Assembly: GCF_000719705.1 (NCBI RefSeq)
Contig: NZ_JOHO01000013.1
Span: 62,001 to 126,000, forward strand
DNA length: 64,000 nt
Direction of reading: 5' to 3'
Origin: Streptomyces sp. NRRL S-350
GTDB lineage: Bacteria > Actinomycetota > Actinomycetes > Streptomycetales > Streptomycetaceae
Positions 23,497-29,769 of the stretch are shown one piece after another. Every line of letters begins with the position of its first letter. Within the stretch, counting starts at the first letter, position 1. The notes beneath the pieces are model-generated. The model worked only from the letters and a program-made list of their open reading frames with translations, did no database searches and was not told the origin of the DNA. The translations under genes and the position numbers were made by a program.

Positions 23497-23951
23497 CCGA
23501 CACCAGCCCGCCCCCGATGAGCGCAGCCGACCACGATGCCGTCGCCGCCGAACGCCGCTCCCAGGCCGCCGCGTTCAACGCACTCGCCGACCAGGTCTGC
23601 GTCGATCCCGAGCTGCGGCAGACGCTCGCCGCCGTCGGTGCCCAGCACCTCGCCTCCGGCCCGGTCACCGCCGCCACCCTGCGCGGGGCGGCCCGGGCCG
23701 CGACCGACAACGCCCTGGTGCACGAGGCGACCGCCGAATGCCGACGCCGTTCCGCGGACCGCTCCCCGTGCAGATGCGGGCACCGGGACAACCAGCACGC
23801 CTTCCACCTCACGGACGCCAGCACCATCCCGTGCCGGTCCTGTGCCTGCCAGGACTACCGCCCGCTCACACGGCCCGCCCCTACACTCGGCGCGGTCCCC
23901 GACGAAGCGCTCGTCGCCCTCCCACCGGAGTACACCCACCATGACGTCTGA
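23493..23951 (+). CDS. Hypothetical protein with C-terminal zinc motif
   Basis: A 152-residue protein, GTG 23493 overlapping the previous stop. The first 95 residues are helical and Ala-rich. The segment CRCGHRDNQHAFHL..CRSCACQDY gives a compact Cys/His metal-binding site. The last residues (PPEYTHHDV) overlap the start of the following gene by 11 bases. Translational coupling on both sides indicates a tight operon. Unknown function. Confidence 0.6.
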   Translation: MTDTSPPPMSAADHDAVAAERRSQAAAFNALADQVCVDPELRQTLAAVGAQHLASGPVTAATLRGAARAATDNALVHEATAECRRRSADRSPCRCGHRDNQHAFHLTDASTIPCRSCACQDYRPLTRPAPTLGAVPDEALVALPPEYTHHDV

Positions 23952-24378
23952 GATCCGGCCGCCTGCGCCGAAGGCCTGCGACACCTGCCCGTACCGGCCC
24001 GACGTCCCGTCCGGGGTCTGGGCGGAATCGGAGTACGACAAACTGGAGCGGTACGACCGGCCCAGGGCTGAGCAGCCTACGAAAGTCTGGCAGTGCCACC
24101 AGGCCGACAGGGACAGCGATCAACGCCGCATGTGCGCCGGCTGGATCGGCTGCCACGGCGGGGCTGAGCTTCTCGCGCTGCAGATCGCGCTCATCGAAGG
24201 CCTGATCGACAGCGCGACCTTCGCCGAAGCGGTCGACTACACGTCCCGGGTACCGCTGTTCGCCTCCGGGGCCGAAGCTGCTGCCCACGGCCGGGCCGAC
24301 ATCGACGACCCCGGCGAGGACGCCCGGCGCGCGATCGCCAAGATCGCCAAGACGCGGGGTGACGTCAGCTTTGGATGA
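23941..24378 (+). CDS. DUF6283-like Cys-rich protein
   Basis: A 145-residue protein beginning inside the end of the previous gene. The N-terminal 70 residues match what I recall of the DUF6283 pattern found in actinobacteria and their phages: ACDTCPYRPDVPSGVWAESEY, then VWQCHQ and RMCAGWIGCHG. The Cys/His residues probably bind a metal or a cluster. The remainder is helical (LLALQIALIEGLIDSATF) and ends in KIAKTRGDVSFG. Function not known for the family. Confidence 0.7.
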   Translation: MTSEIRPPAPKACDTCPYRPDVPSGVWAESEYDKLERYDRPRAEQPTKVWQCHQADRDSDQRRMCAGWIGCHGGAELLALQIALIEGLIDSATFAEAVDYTSRVPLFASGAEAAAHGRADIDDPGEDARRAIAKIAKTRGDVSFG

Positions 24379-24838
24379 GGGCCGAGGGCGCGCTGACGCG
24401 CCGCAGCGGACCGGATCGGCAATCAAGGCCGGCGACCTGGTCATGCAGAACTACCCCGAGCAGGAACTCCATGCCACCGTCCGCCGCGTCTACAGCCGCG
24501 GCGGACGGTGGGTGGCCGACCTGACCTGGCACTACCCGATGGCCGACCTCGACGTGGAGGGGTACGACCTGTTCCCTCTGGTCGCGGTGACCCGCGGACA
24601 GCTCGACGCGGTGACGAAGCCGATCCGGGTGGCCGAGGGGGAGCACCGGGGCTGGATCAAGGAGGCCGTCGTGACCCGCTGGGCGGGGCACTTCCGGGTC
24701 ACCTGCTCCTGCAAGGACGGACTCGAGGTCTGCCGGACGGGCCGTCAGGCTGGCTGGAGCCGCACCCTGGACGGCGCCCGGGCGCTCTGGTCCTGGCACG
24801 CCGCGGGGGAAGTCGGCGCGGCCCCTCTGGGTGCGTAG
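24359..24838 (+). CDS. Hypothetical protein, early region
   Basis: A 159-residue frame opening at GTG 24359 inside the end of the previous gene; ATG 24443 is a shorter alternative. The central part (LHATVRRVYSRGGRWVADLTWHYPMADLDVEGYDLFPLVAV) looks like a small beta-barrel, followed by a Cys pair segment (VTCSCKDGLEVCRTG) and a Trp-rich end. Last gene of the run; a regulated promoter for the next gene follows. Unknown function. Confidence 0.6.
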   Translation: MTSALDEGRGRADAPQRTGSAIKAGDLVMQNYPEQELHATVRRVYSRGGRWVADLTWHYPMADLDVEGYDLFPLVAVTRGQLDAVTKPIRVAEGEHRGWIKEAVVTRWAGHFRVTCSCKDGLEVCRTGRQAGWSRTLDGARALWSWHAAGEVGAAPLGA

Positions 24839-24886
24839 AGGCCGTCTGCAGGGATTCGAGGCTCCTTCAAGGAGTCAGTTTTTTTC

Positions 24887-24915
24887 TTGACGTGTTAGTG
24901 CCTAGGCACTAACTT
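24887..24915 (+). promoter_or_regulatory. Promoter with a 20-bp palindromic operator
   Basis: TTGACG (24887-24892) and TAACTT (24910-24915) are separated by 17 bp. The spacer and -10 are covered by a perfect palindrome GTTAGTGCCTAGGCACTAAC (24894-24913), typical of operators for TetR/MarR/PadR-type repressors. A run of seven T precedes the -35. It serves the gene at 24998. Confidence 0.75.
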
Positions 24916-24997
24916 TGTCCATGTCGGACCGTGCAAGAAGACACGCAGCTCACCGACGCCGACCGTGTCCCGCCCTGACTGAAGGAGAAGGCCCCCG

Positions 24998-25228
24998 ATG
25001 TCCGACATCCGATATCCCGACTGCACCGTCACGCTGTCCGGCACCGACGGCAACGTGTACTCGATCCTCGGCGCCGTCCGGGCCCAGCTGCGCCGCCACC
25101 TGAGCGCCAACGGCGTCGGCGGCCCCGAGCGGGCGCAGATCATCGCTGAGTTCACCAACGCCGTCACCAGCAGCGGCAGCTACCAGGAAGCCCTCAACGT
25201 CGTGCACGACTGGGTCGCCGTCGAGTAG
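24998..25228 (+). CDS. Small hypothetical protein under a palindromic operator
   Basis: A 76-residue protein, ATG behind TGAAGGAGAAGGCCCCCG. It begins MSDIRYPDCTVTLSG and continues with strand-like VYSILGAVRAQLRRHL and a helix AQIIAEFTNAVTSS, then ALNVVHDWVAVE. Small proteins of this pattern (TVxLxGxDGNxxxIxGxV) recur on actinobacterial plasmids and phages; role unknown. Its own promoter carries the palindrome at 24894-24913, so it is probably repressed under some condition. Confidence 0.7.
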   Translation: MSDIRYPDCTVTLSGTDGNVYSILGAVRAQLRRHLSANGVGGPERAQIIAEFTNAVTSSGSYQEALNVVHDWVAVE

Positions 25229-25241
25229 CCACCCGGGCGCC

Positions 25242-25844
25242 TTGCGGGCGACAACTCGCCCCCGGCGCCGGCTTCGCCGAACCGTCCCCTTCCGCGAGCA
25301 CGACTCGCCGCTGGAGTGGGAGGACGAGCTGCTGCTGCCGATCGGCCAGCAGCTGCCGACCGCCCCGCCGGCGGGCTCGCGACTGGCCTGGGCGCGGGGC
25401 GCGATCGAGGCGCTCGCTGTCCTGCGGCTGATGGTGGACAAGGTGGCCGACCTGGACGGGCAGCCGCTGGTCGGCCGGGAGATCGAGGTCCCCCGACGCG
25501 AGCGGACCGAGAAGCAGGGCACCGGCAAGGGCAAGAGCAAGGCGAAGCGCGTCCGCACGGTGGACCGGGTGACCGTTGTCGACCTGGAGGAGCCCAAGAC
25601 GCCGCTGGTCCCGTCGCAGCGCGAGCCGGAGGGCGAGCACTCAGGCCGGACGTGGACGCCGCAGTACGGGCGCGAGGTGGAAGAGCGCACCCGCCAGAAC
25701 CACTGCCGAACCCCGCGTCAGCACCGGGCGCTCGTGGAGGAGCTGGGGGAGTGCCCGAACCACGGGCCCGTCACCGTGCGGGCGCACCGCTGGGGCAAGA
25801 ACCTGCCGCTGCGGCCGGTGAACACGGTAGGTAGGACCAGCTGA
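25242..25844 (+). CDS. Hypothetical basic protein
   Basis: A 200-residue frame from TTG 25242, 13 bp after the previous stop. The start is poorly supported, with no strong ribosome site. The N-terminal helix is acidic (DSPLEWEDELLLPIGQQL), the middle is very basic (KQGTGKGKSKAKRVRTVDR) and the end contains CPNHGPVTVRAHRWGK. Reading-frame choice rests on the absence of stops and on amino acid composition. Unknown function; it may not be translated from this start. Confidence 0.45.
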   Translation: MRATTRPRRRLRRTVPFREHDSPLEWEDELLLPIGQQLPTAPPAGSRLAWARGAIEALAVLRLMVDKVADLDGQPLVGREIEVPRRERTEKQGTGKGKSKAKRVRTVDRVTVVDLEEPKTPLVPSQREPEGEHSGRTWTPQYGREVEERTRQNHCRTPRQHRALVEELGECPNHGPVTVRAHRWGKNLPLRPVNTVGRTS

Positions 25845-25894
25845 GACCCGGCAACGGGCCCCGAGGCCTTCCGAAAGAATCTTCGGAAAGGGGG

Positions 25895-25926
25895 TTGACA
25901 TCCAGTCAGACCGAATCCAGTATTTG
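25895..25926 (+). promoter_or_regulatory. Candidate promoter with inverted repeat
   Basis: TTGACA (25895-25900) with an AT-richer -10 zone AGTATT (25919-25924) at 18 bp. An inverted repeat GACC.AAT..ATTTGGTC (25909-25929) overlaps the -10 zone. The transcript would run at once into the hairpin at 25947-25989. Confidence 0.5.
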
Positions 25927-25946
25927 GTCTACTGGAACTTCTGCAC

Positions 25947-25989
25947 CACGAAGGGCCGCCCCGTGAAACCGCCGGGGCGGCCCTTCGTG
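25947..25989 (+). terminator. 17-bp stem hairpin just after a promoter
   Basis: CACGAAGGGCCGCCCCG (25947-25963) pairs perfectly with 25973-25989 around 9 nt, followed by TTTCC. It lies about 20 bp past the predicted start of the 25895 promoter and 28 bp before the next gene: a leader attenuator or the end of a very short RNA. Confidence 0.65.
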
Positions 25990-26017
25990 TTTCCACCACC
26001 CGCGAAGGGAGGCCCCT

Positions 26018-26227
26018 TTGCCCACTGCCACCGCCGCCCCCGTGCTGCTCACCGGCGCCGACATCGCCCACCTCGTGAAGCGCCCCATCGGAACCGTCCG
26101 CCGCTGGGCATCCGAGGGCCGCATCACCAGCTACGACGGCCTCTACGACTGGCGCGAGCTGCAGCCCGTCGCCCGCGGCGAGATCGCCGCACCCCCGCTC
26201 AAGACCACCGACCTGGCCGCGGCGTGA
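26018..26227 (+). CDS. Small MerR/excisionase-like HTH protein
   Basis: A 69-residue protein, TTG start behind GGGAGGCCCC. The sequence LLTGADIAHLVKRPIGTVRRWASEGRI followed by YDWRELQ is the pattern of a minimal winged-helix domain as in phage excisionases and MerR-type proteins (helix-turn-helix, then Arg-rich wing). It could be a small regulator of the operon that follows; its stop overlaps the next start (GTGA). No integrase was seen, so a role in excision is unsupported. Confidence 0.75.
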   Translation: MPTATAAPVLLTGADIAHLVKRPIGTVRRWASEGRITSYDGLYDWRELQPVARGEIAAPPLKTTDLAAA

Positions 26228-26622
26228 CGGGCATCGCCGCGTACGACCTCGCCGTGCCCGCCAAGTCGCTGCTCACCGCCCCCCGGACCTGCCCGTGCGG
26301 CGCTGAGCTGCCCTCACTCGCCGCCAGCGCGACGCCGTTCCGCCGCCGATCGCCGGATCCGCACGCCGACTGCCACGCCCAGGCCCAGGCCCGGCTCGCC
26401 GAGAAGGTCGCCGCCGACACCGACCAGGCGGCCACCCAGTGGCAGCAGCTCCGGCAGCACCACCAGGACAATCCCGCAGCTGTCGCCGTGCTCGACCTCC
26501 ACCGCCCCGAGGCCGGCCGCCACCAGCCCGCCTGCTCCCACTGCGAGCAGTACGACGGCCTCGAAGGCGCCGAGCCCGCGCCCTGGCCCTGCCCGACCTA
26601 CCAGGCCGTCCAGCGCACCTGA
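26224..26622 (+). CDS. Hypothetical Cys/His-containing protein
   Basis: A 132-residue protein from GTG 26224, coupled to the HTH gene. An N-terminal RTCPCGAELPSLAAS, a long helix (DCHAQAQARLAEKVAADTDQAATQWQQLRQHH) and a C-terminal PACSHCEQYDG..WPCPTYQA give two Cys pairs around a helical arm. It resembles zinc-binding accessory proteins of actinophages. Unknown function. Confidence 0.6.
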   Translation: MTGIAAYDLAVPAKSLLTAPRTCPCGAELPSLAASATPFRRRSPDPHADCHAQAQARLAEKVAADTDQAATQWQQLRQHHQDNPAAVAVLDLHRPEAGRHQPACSHCEQYDGLEGAEPAPWPCPTYQAVQRT

Positions 26623-26646
26623 CACATCCCGGAAGGAGGCGCCCCG

Positions 26647-26946
26647 GTGCACCCTTCCCCGTCGACCGGCCGCATCGTTCACTACCGCCTGTCCGCCGAG
26701 GACCTGACCCGCGTCCACGAGTACGCGAACAGGCCCACCCACAACCCGCCCGTGGAGTTCGCCGAGCACCGCGTCGGCGACGTCCTGCCCGCGATCGTCG
26801 TCCGGGCCGAAGGCAACACCGTCAACCTCCACGTGTTCCTCGACGGCCCTGGCACCCTCTGGCTCCCCAACCGCGAGCACGGCCACGAACCCGGCCACTG
26901 GCACTGGCCGCCCATCGCCCCCGCGACCGCCGCCGCCCGGCACTGA
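26647..26946 (+). CDS. Small hypothetical protein
   Basis: A 99-residue protein; GTG 26647 follows GGAAGGAGGCGCCCCG. It is beta-rich: RIVHYRLSAEDLTRVHEYANR, VGDVLPAIVVRAEGNTVNLHV, and GTLWLPNREHGHEPGHWHW at the end. Proteins of this sort are common in Streptomyces phages and plasmids without a known role. It precedes a papain-like amidase gene by 9 bp. Confidence 0.65.
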   Translation: MHPSPSTGRIVHYRLSAEDLTRVHEYANRPTHNPPVEFAEHRVGDVLPAIVVRAEGNTVNLHVFLDGPGTLWLPNREHGHEPGHWHWPPIAPATAAARH

Positions 26947-26955
26947 AGGAGGAGC

Positions 26956-27474
26956 GTGATTCAGCAGCAGCCCCGCACGGGCGACATCGGCCTAACCTCC
27001 ATCCTCGGCCCGGTCGGCAGCCTCATCCGAGCCGGCCAGTGGCTCACCGGCTCCGGCTTCTCCCGCTTCGAGCACGCCTTCGTCGTCGTCGGCCCGAACC
27101 AGGACGGCGAAACCGAGCTGATCGAAGCGCAGCCCGGCGGCGCCGTCCTGCGACCGCTCAGCGAGTACGCGGACCGCGACGTCGTGTACGTCTCCCCGCC
27201 GCTGACGGACGACCAGCGCGAGAAGGTCGCCGCAGCCGCCCGCAGCCTGCGCTACACCCCGTACAGCGCCCTCGACTACGCCGCCCTCGCCGCGCACCGC
27301 TTCCACCTCCCGGCGCCCGGCCTACGCCGGTACATCGCCGACAGCGGCCACATGATCTGCAGCCAGCTCGCGGACGAGGCCTACCGGCGCGCCGGCATCG
27401 AGCTGTTCAAGGACGGCCGCTGGCCCGGCTACGTCACCCCCGGCGACCTGTGGAACCTGCTGCGCCATGGCTGA
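26956..27474 (+). CDS. Permuted NlpC/P60-type (papain-like) hydrolase
   Basis: A 172-residue protein, GTG start behind GAAGGAGGAGC. The catalytic His is probably in RFEHAFVVVG (about residue 38) and the catalytic Cys in ICSQLADEAYRRAG (about residue 137); this His-before-Cys order is that of the circularly permuted NlpC/P60 (YiiX/LRAT-like) group. Members cut or transfer amides and lipids; in phages some act on cell-wall peptides. There is no signal peptide, so it acts inside the cell unless released at lysis. Its end overlaps the next gene. Confidence 0.75.
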   Translation: MIQQQPRTGDIGLTSILGPVGSLIRAGQWLTGSGFSRFEHAFVVVGPNQDGETELIEAQPGGAVLRPLSEYADRDVVYVSPPLTDDQREKVAAAARSLRYTPYSALDYAALAAHRFHLPAPGLRRYIADSGHMICSQLADEAYRRAGIELFKDGRWPGYVTPGDLWNLLRHG

Positions 27475-28000
27475 CGGCCACGTGCACGATCTGTGGCTCC
27501 TGCCGCAGGTCGACCTGGTGATTGAGTTCGTGGCGCCCTGCTGCGGCAAGTTCCTGATGACGAGCCTTCCGGCTGGTTGGGTCTCCTACCCCTGGGCTGA
27601 CGTGGTGACCAAGGCCGCCCACCACCTCGGCGGCCGGCATCGAGGGACGTGGGGCCAGTACCGTGAGACCGAACCGCGAGGCTTGGGCCACAGCAACGTC
27701 CTCGAGGCCGAACGGCACTCCCCGGAAGGGTCCTACGACGGTCCGACCGACGAGACCGCGTTCCTGCGAGGCGGCCCATTCGACGGCGAGCTGGAGCCCT
27801 TCCCGCCGACGCTCCTGGACGACGTGTGCCCGCGCCTGGTCCGCAGACTGCCGCCTCAGCTCCTGCCACCGGACCCCGACCCGGCCAAGCCACCGCACCG
27901 TGTACCGCGAGCCGTCTACCAAGCTCTGCGGGACCACCACGGGTTCTTCTCCCGGGACGACCGGGGCCGGATCAGGTTCGACTTCTGGGGGTTCCAGTGA
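27467..28000 (+). CDS. Hypothetical protein before the tRNA array
   Basis: A 177-residue protein overlapping the hydrolase gene by 8 bases. N-terminal VIEFVAPCCGKFLMTSLP has a CC pair; AFLRGGPFDGELEPFPP and the C-terminal VYQALRDHHGFFSRDDRGRIRFDFWGF are characteristic. The FLRGGPFDG piece resembles segments found in various actinobacterial and phage proteins of unknown role. It is the last protein gene before the tRNA array. Confidence 0.65.
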   Translation: MADGHVHDLWLLPQVDLVIEFVAPCCGKFLMTSLPAGWVSYPWADVVTKAAHHLGGRHRGTWGQYRETEPRGLGHSNVLEAERHSPEGSYDGPTDETAFLRGGPFDGELEPFPPTLLDDVCPRLVRRLPPQLLPPDPDPAKPPHRVPRAVYQALRDHHGFFSRDDRGRIRFDFWGFQ

Positions 28001-28161
28001 ACGTCCCTGGGGGCTGGAGCAGCGGAATCAGCATCGTGCGCCGCGACCTCAACGTCGTGCCGACGGGCACCCGCAGCTACGTACACCAGATCTGCTGAGC
28101 GCGAGGCAGGGCAAAGGAAAACCCGTGGCCATCGGCCTGCCAGGTCCATACGCTCATTCAC

Positions 28162-28239
28162 AGCACCGTAGAGCAGCTCGGTCAGCTCGGCGGCCTCATA
28201 AGCCGCAGGTCGCGGGTTCGAATCCCGCCGGTGCGACCA
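28162..28239 (+). tRNA. tRNA-Met(CAT), initiator-like features
   Basis: Acceptor AGCACCG/CGGTGCG (position 1:72 is A-G, unpaired), D-stem GAGC/GCTC, anticodon arm GCGGC-CTCATAA-GCCGC, variable AGGTC, T-arm GCGGG-TTCGAAT-CCCGC, then A and encoded CCA. The unpaired 1:72 and the A11:U24 pair are hallmarks of bacterial initiator tRNA; the anticodon stem lacks the third consecutive G:C of true initiators. Confidence 0.88.
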
Positions 28240-28240
28240 C

Positions 28241-28318
28241 GCGTTGAGTGCTGGGACACGAACGGGCCTGTAAAGCCTGTGCCTTCGGGCTAGCGAGGTT
28301 CGATTCCTCGGCAGCGCA
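28241..28318 (+). tRNA. tRNA-Tyr(GTA) with reduced D-arm
   Basis: Anticodon arm CGGGC-CTGTAAA-GCCTG, long variable arm TGCCTTCGGGCTAG, T-arm CGAGG-TTCGATT-CCTCG, 3' acceptor GCAGCGC plus A, no CCA encoded. The 5' acceptor is GCGTTG (28241) with a 3-bp D-stem GTG-CTGGGA-CAC; GTGCTGG (28248) is an alternative 5' strand that would leave no D-arm at all. Either way the D-arm is unusually small. Confidence 0.65.
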
Positions 28319-28320
28319 CT

Positions 28321-28396
28321 GTGATCGTAGCTCAACGGCTAGAGCACCGCGTTGTGGTCGCGGATGTTGCGGGTTCGAGTCCCGCCGATCACCCCA
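28321..28396 (+). tRNA. tRNA-His(GTG)
   Basis: Acceptor GTGATCG/CGATCAC, D-arm GCTC..GAGC, anticodon arm CCGCG-TTGTGGT-CGCGG, T-arm GCGGG-TTCGAGT-CCCGC, C73 and encoded CCA. The base before position 1 is T, not the usual encoded G-1. Confidence 0.93.
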
Positions 28397-28397
28397 A

Positions 28398-28470
28398 GGC
28401 GTCGTACCCCAACGGCAGAGGGAACCGGTTCAGGACCGGTCCAGTGTGCGTTCGAATCGCACCGACGCTA
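28398..28470 (+). tRNA. tRNA with Leu anticodon CAG, class I fold
   Basis: Acceptor GGCGTCG/CGACGCT (G1-T72 wobble), anticodon arm ACCGG-TTCAGGA-CCGGT, T-arm GTGCG-TTCGAAT-CGCAC, discriminator A, no CCA. The variable loop is only 5 nt (CCAGT), whereas bacterial tRNA-Leu has a long variable arm. Confidence 0.85.
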
Positions 28471-28475
28471 CGCAA

Positions 28476-28550
28476 GGCGCTGTAGCCCAACCAGGCAGAG
28501 GCGGCGGTCTGAGGGACCGCAGGTTGCAGGTTCGACTCCTGTCAGCGCCA
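28476..28550 (+). tRNA. tRNA with Leu anticodon GAG, class I fold
   Basis: Acceptor GGCGCTG/CAGCGCC, anticodon arm GCGGT-CTGAGGG-ACCGC, variable loop AGGTT (5 nt), T-arm GCAGG-TTCGACT-CCTGT, discriminator A, no CCA. Like its neighbour it lacks the long variable arm of tRNA-Leu. Confidence 0.87.
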
Positions 28551-28555
28551 CGCAT

Positions 28556-28640
28556 GGAGGATTGGCCGAGCGGTAAGGCAGCGGCTTGCTAAGCCGTCGT
28601 CGGGGTCACACCCGCGCAGGTTCGATCCCTGCATCCTCCG
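28556..28640 (+). tRNA. tRNA-Ser(GCT)
   Basis: Acceptor GGAGGAT/ATCCTCC, anticodon arm GCGGC-TTGCTAA-GCCGT, long variable arm CGTCGGGGTCACACCCGC, T-arm GCAGG-TTCGATC-CCTGC, discriminator G, no CCA encoded. A normal class II Ser tRNA. Confidence 0.93.
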
Positions 28641-28691
28641 CAGGCTTCCACACTCACCGGCCCGTGAGGGTACGGCCGTGGAAGCTGCCCT

Positions 28692-28778
28692 GGAAGGTCC
28701 GGCATGTGGCGTGCCAAGCGCTCTCGAAAAGCGTGGCGGGTGACACCGCGGCGAGTTCGACTCTCGCACCTTCCGCCA
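28692..28778 (+). tRNA. tRNA-Ser(CGA)
   Basis: Acceptor GGAAGGT/ACCTTCC, anticodon arm GCGCT-CTCGAAA-AGCGT, long variable arm GGCGGGTGACACCGCG, T-arm GCGAG-TTCGACT-CTCGC, G73 and encoded CCA. Class II Ser tRNA. The D-arm (GGCATGTGGCGTGCC) is somewhat unusual. Confidence 0.9.
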
Positions 28779-28779
28779 A

Positions 28780-28854
28780 GCGGTCGTAGCTCAGGCTGGC
28801 CAGAGCATCCGGCTCCAACCCGGAGTGCCGCAGGTTCGAATCCTGCCGACCGTG
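28780..28854 (+). tRNA. tRNA-Trp(CCA)
   Basis: Acceptor GCGGTCG/CGACCGT, D-stem GCTC/GAGC, anticodon arm TCCGG-CTCCAAC-CCGGA, variable GTGCC, T-arm GCAGG-TTCGAAT-CCTGC, discriminator G as required for Trp. No CCA encoded. One base separates it from the preceding Ser gene. Confidence 0.93.
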
Positions 28855-28859
28855 CTCGA

Positions 28860-28931
28860 TCCCCGTTGGTGTAACCGGCAGCACAGCAGGCTCTGGACCT
28901 GCGAGTCGAGGTTCGAATCCTCGGTGGGGAG
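28860..28931 (+). tRNA. tRNA-Gln(CTG)
   Basis: Acceptor TCCCCGT/GTGGGGA (two wobble pairs), D-stem GTGT/GCAC, anticodon arm GCAGG-CTCTGGA-CCTGC, variable GAGT, T-arm CGAGG-TTCGAAT-CCTCG, discriminator G. No CCA encoded. The D-arm resembles Streptomyces tRNA-Gln. Confidence 0.9.
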
Positions 28932-28935
28932 CCCA

Positions 28936-29010
28936 GGCCGGGTGAGCGCAACTGGCTGACCTCGCCCGCTCAAAACGGGCGGCCTGCGGGTTCGAATCCC
29001 GCCCCGGCCA
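28936..29010 (+). tRNA. tRNA with Leu anticodon CAA, class I fold
   Basis: Acceptor GGCCGGG/CCCGGCC, anticodon arm GCCCG-CTCAAAA-CGGGC, variable GGCCT (5 nt), T-arm GCGGG-TTCGAAT-CCCGC, discriminator A, no CCA. The anticodon loop equals that of normal actinobacterial tRNA-Leu(CAA), but the long variable arm is missing and the D-stem is weak. Confidence 0.85.
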
Positions 29011-29117
29011 CCGTCCGGCCAGCTGTTTCCTCGGGAAACACCCCGGCGCCCGCATGGCCCCCGGGCGCCGGCTCAGCTCGGCGCTCGGCGGCCGACGCCA
29101 CTTGAGGTCTCGTTCGG

Positions 29118-29555
29118 TCAGACCAAGACGATCAGGAGCGAGGCGAGCCACAGGCAGAGCCAGTGCTGACTCTGGTCAACCAGGTAGCGGCCCTGCGGGT
29201 CCTTCGCCCACTGGGGGCTACGGGTGATTCGCATGAACAGGGCAACGGGCCACCGCCGATCCCAGAATCCATGCGTCACCACCAAGAAGGCGACCCCGGC
29301 CGCGCAGCCGGTGACGCCCACCCGCAGGTCGAGCGCGAATACCACGGCAGCGAGCATCACGATCATCACGGCGTGGTAGCTCACCAGGTGGCCGAGCATG
29401 GCCCGCCAGGACTCCGCGTTGGTCGTCCCGCTGTCGGGCCCGGGCCTGCCCTTGTGCGCCGCCTGGTGGTCCGTCTGCGCGCTGTGGTCACCCCACATAT
29501 GGGCAACCAGGAGCGTCAACAGGACAGCGGCGAAGGTTGAAGCGTTGGTGTTCAA
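29118..29555 (-). CDS. DUF3307-like integral membrane protein
   Basis: A 145-residue membrane protein. TTG 29555 was chosen for the GGAGG just upstream; ATG 29600 lacks a ribosome site. Hydrophobic helices: TFAAVLLTLLVAHMWG, YHAVMIVMLAAVVFALDL, VGVTGCAAGVAFLVVTHGFW and WLCLWLASLLIVLV. The pattern H-x3-D-x3-QT (HMWGDHSAQTDHQAAHKG), a later H..D segment, and the YLVDQSQHW near the end fit the DUF3307 family, known from bacteria and phages without defined function. It is the only minus-strand gene in this stretch. Confidence 0.65.
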   Translation of the reverse strand: MNTNASTFAAVLLTLLVAHMWGDHSAQTDHQAAHKGRPGPDSGTTNAESWRAMLGHLVSYHAVMIVMLAAVVFALDLRVGVTGCAAGVAFLVVTHGFWDRRWPVALFMRITRSPQWAKDPQGRYLVDQSQHWLCLWLASLLIVLV

Positions 29556-29769
29556 AGCCCCTCCGGTACAGAAGGGGCGACCCCAATAGTCGCCCGCCAT
29601 AAGCGCGACGTGTCAAGTGGTTTGTTACAAAGCAGGGCGCAGACGGTGCCCGCCGCGCCCATGCTGCTGTTGCCCGGATGGGCTGACGAACCATTCCGCA
29701 TTCCTGCGGGTCCTTTGCGACCTACCGCCCGTCATCCTCACCCCACCACCTGCGAGAGCGAGCCCTGGC

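Noticed and set aside
26018..26227. Excisionase role for the small HTH protein
   Set aside because: The fold fits an excisionase, but no integrase or attachment site is visible in the window, so only the HTH assignment is kept.
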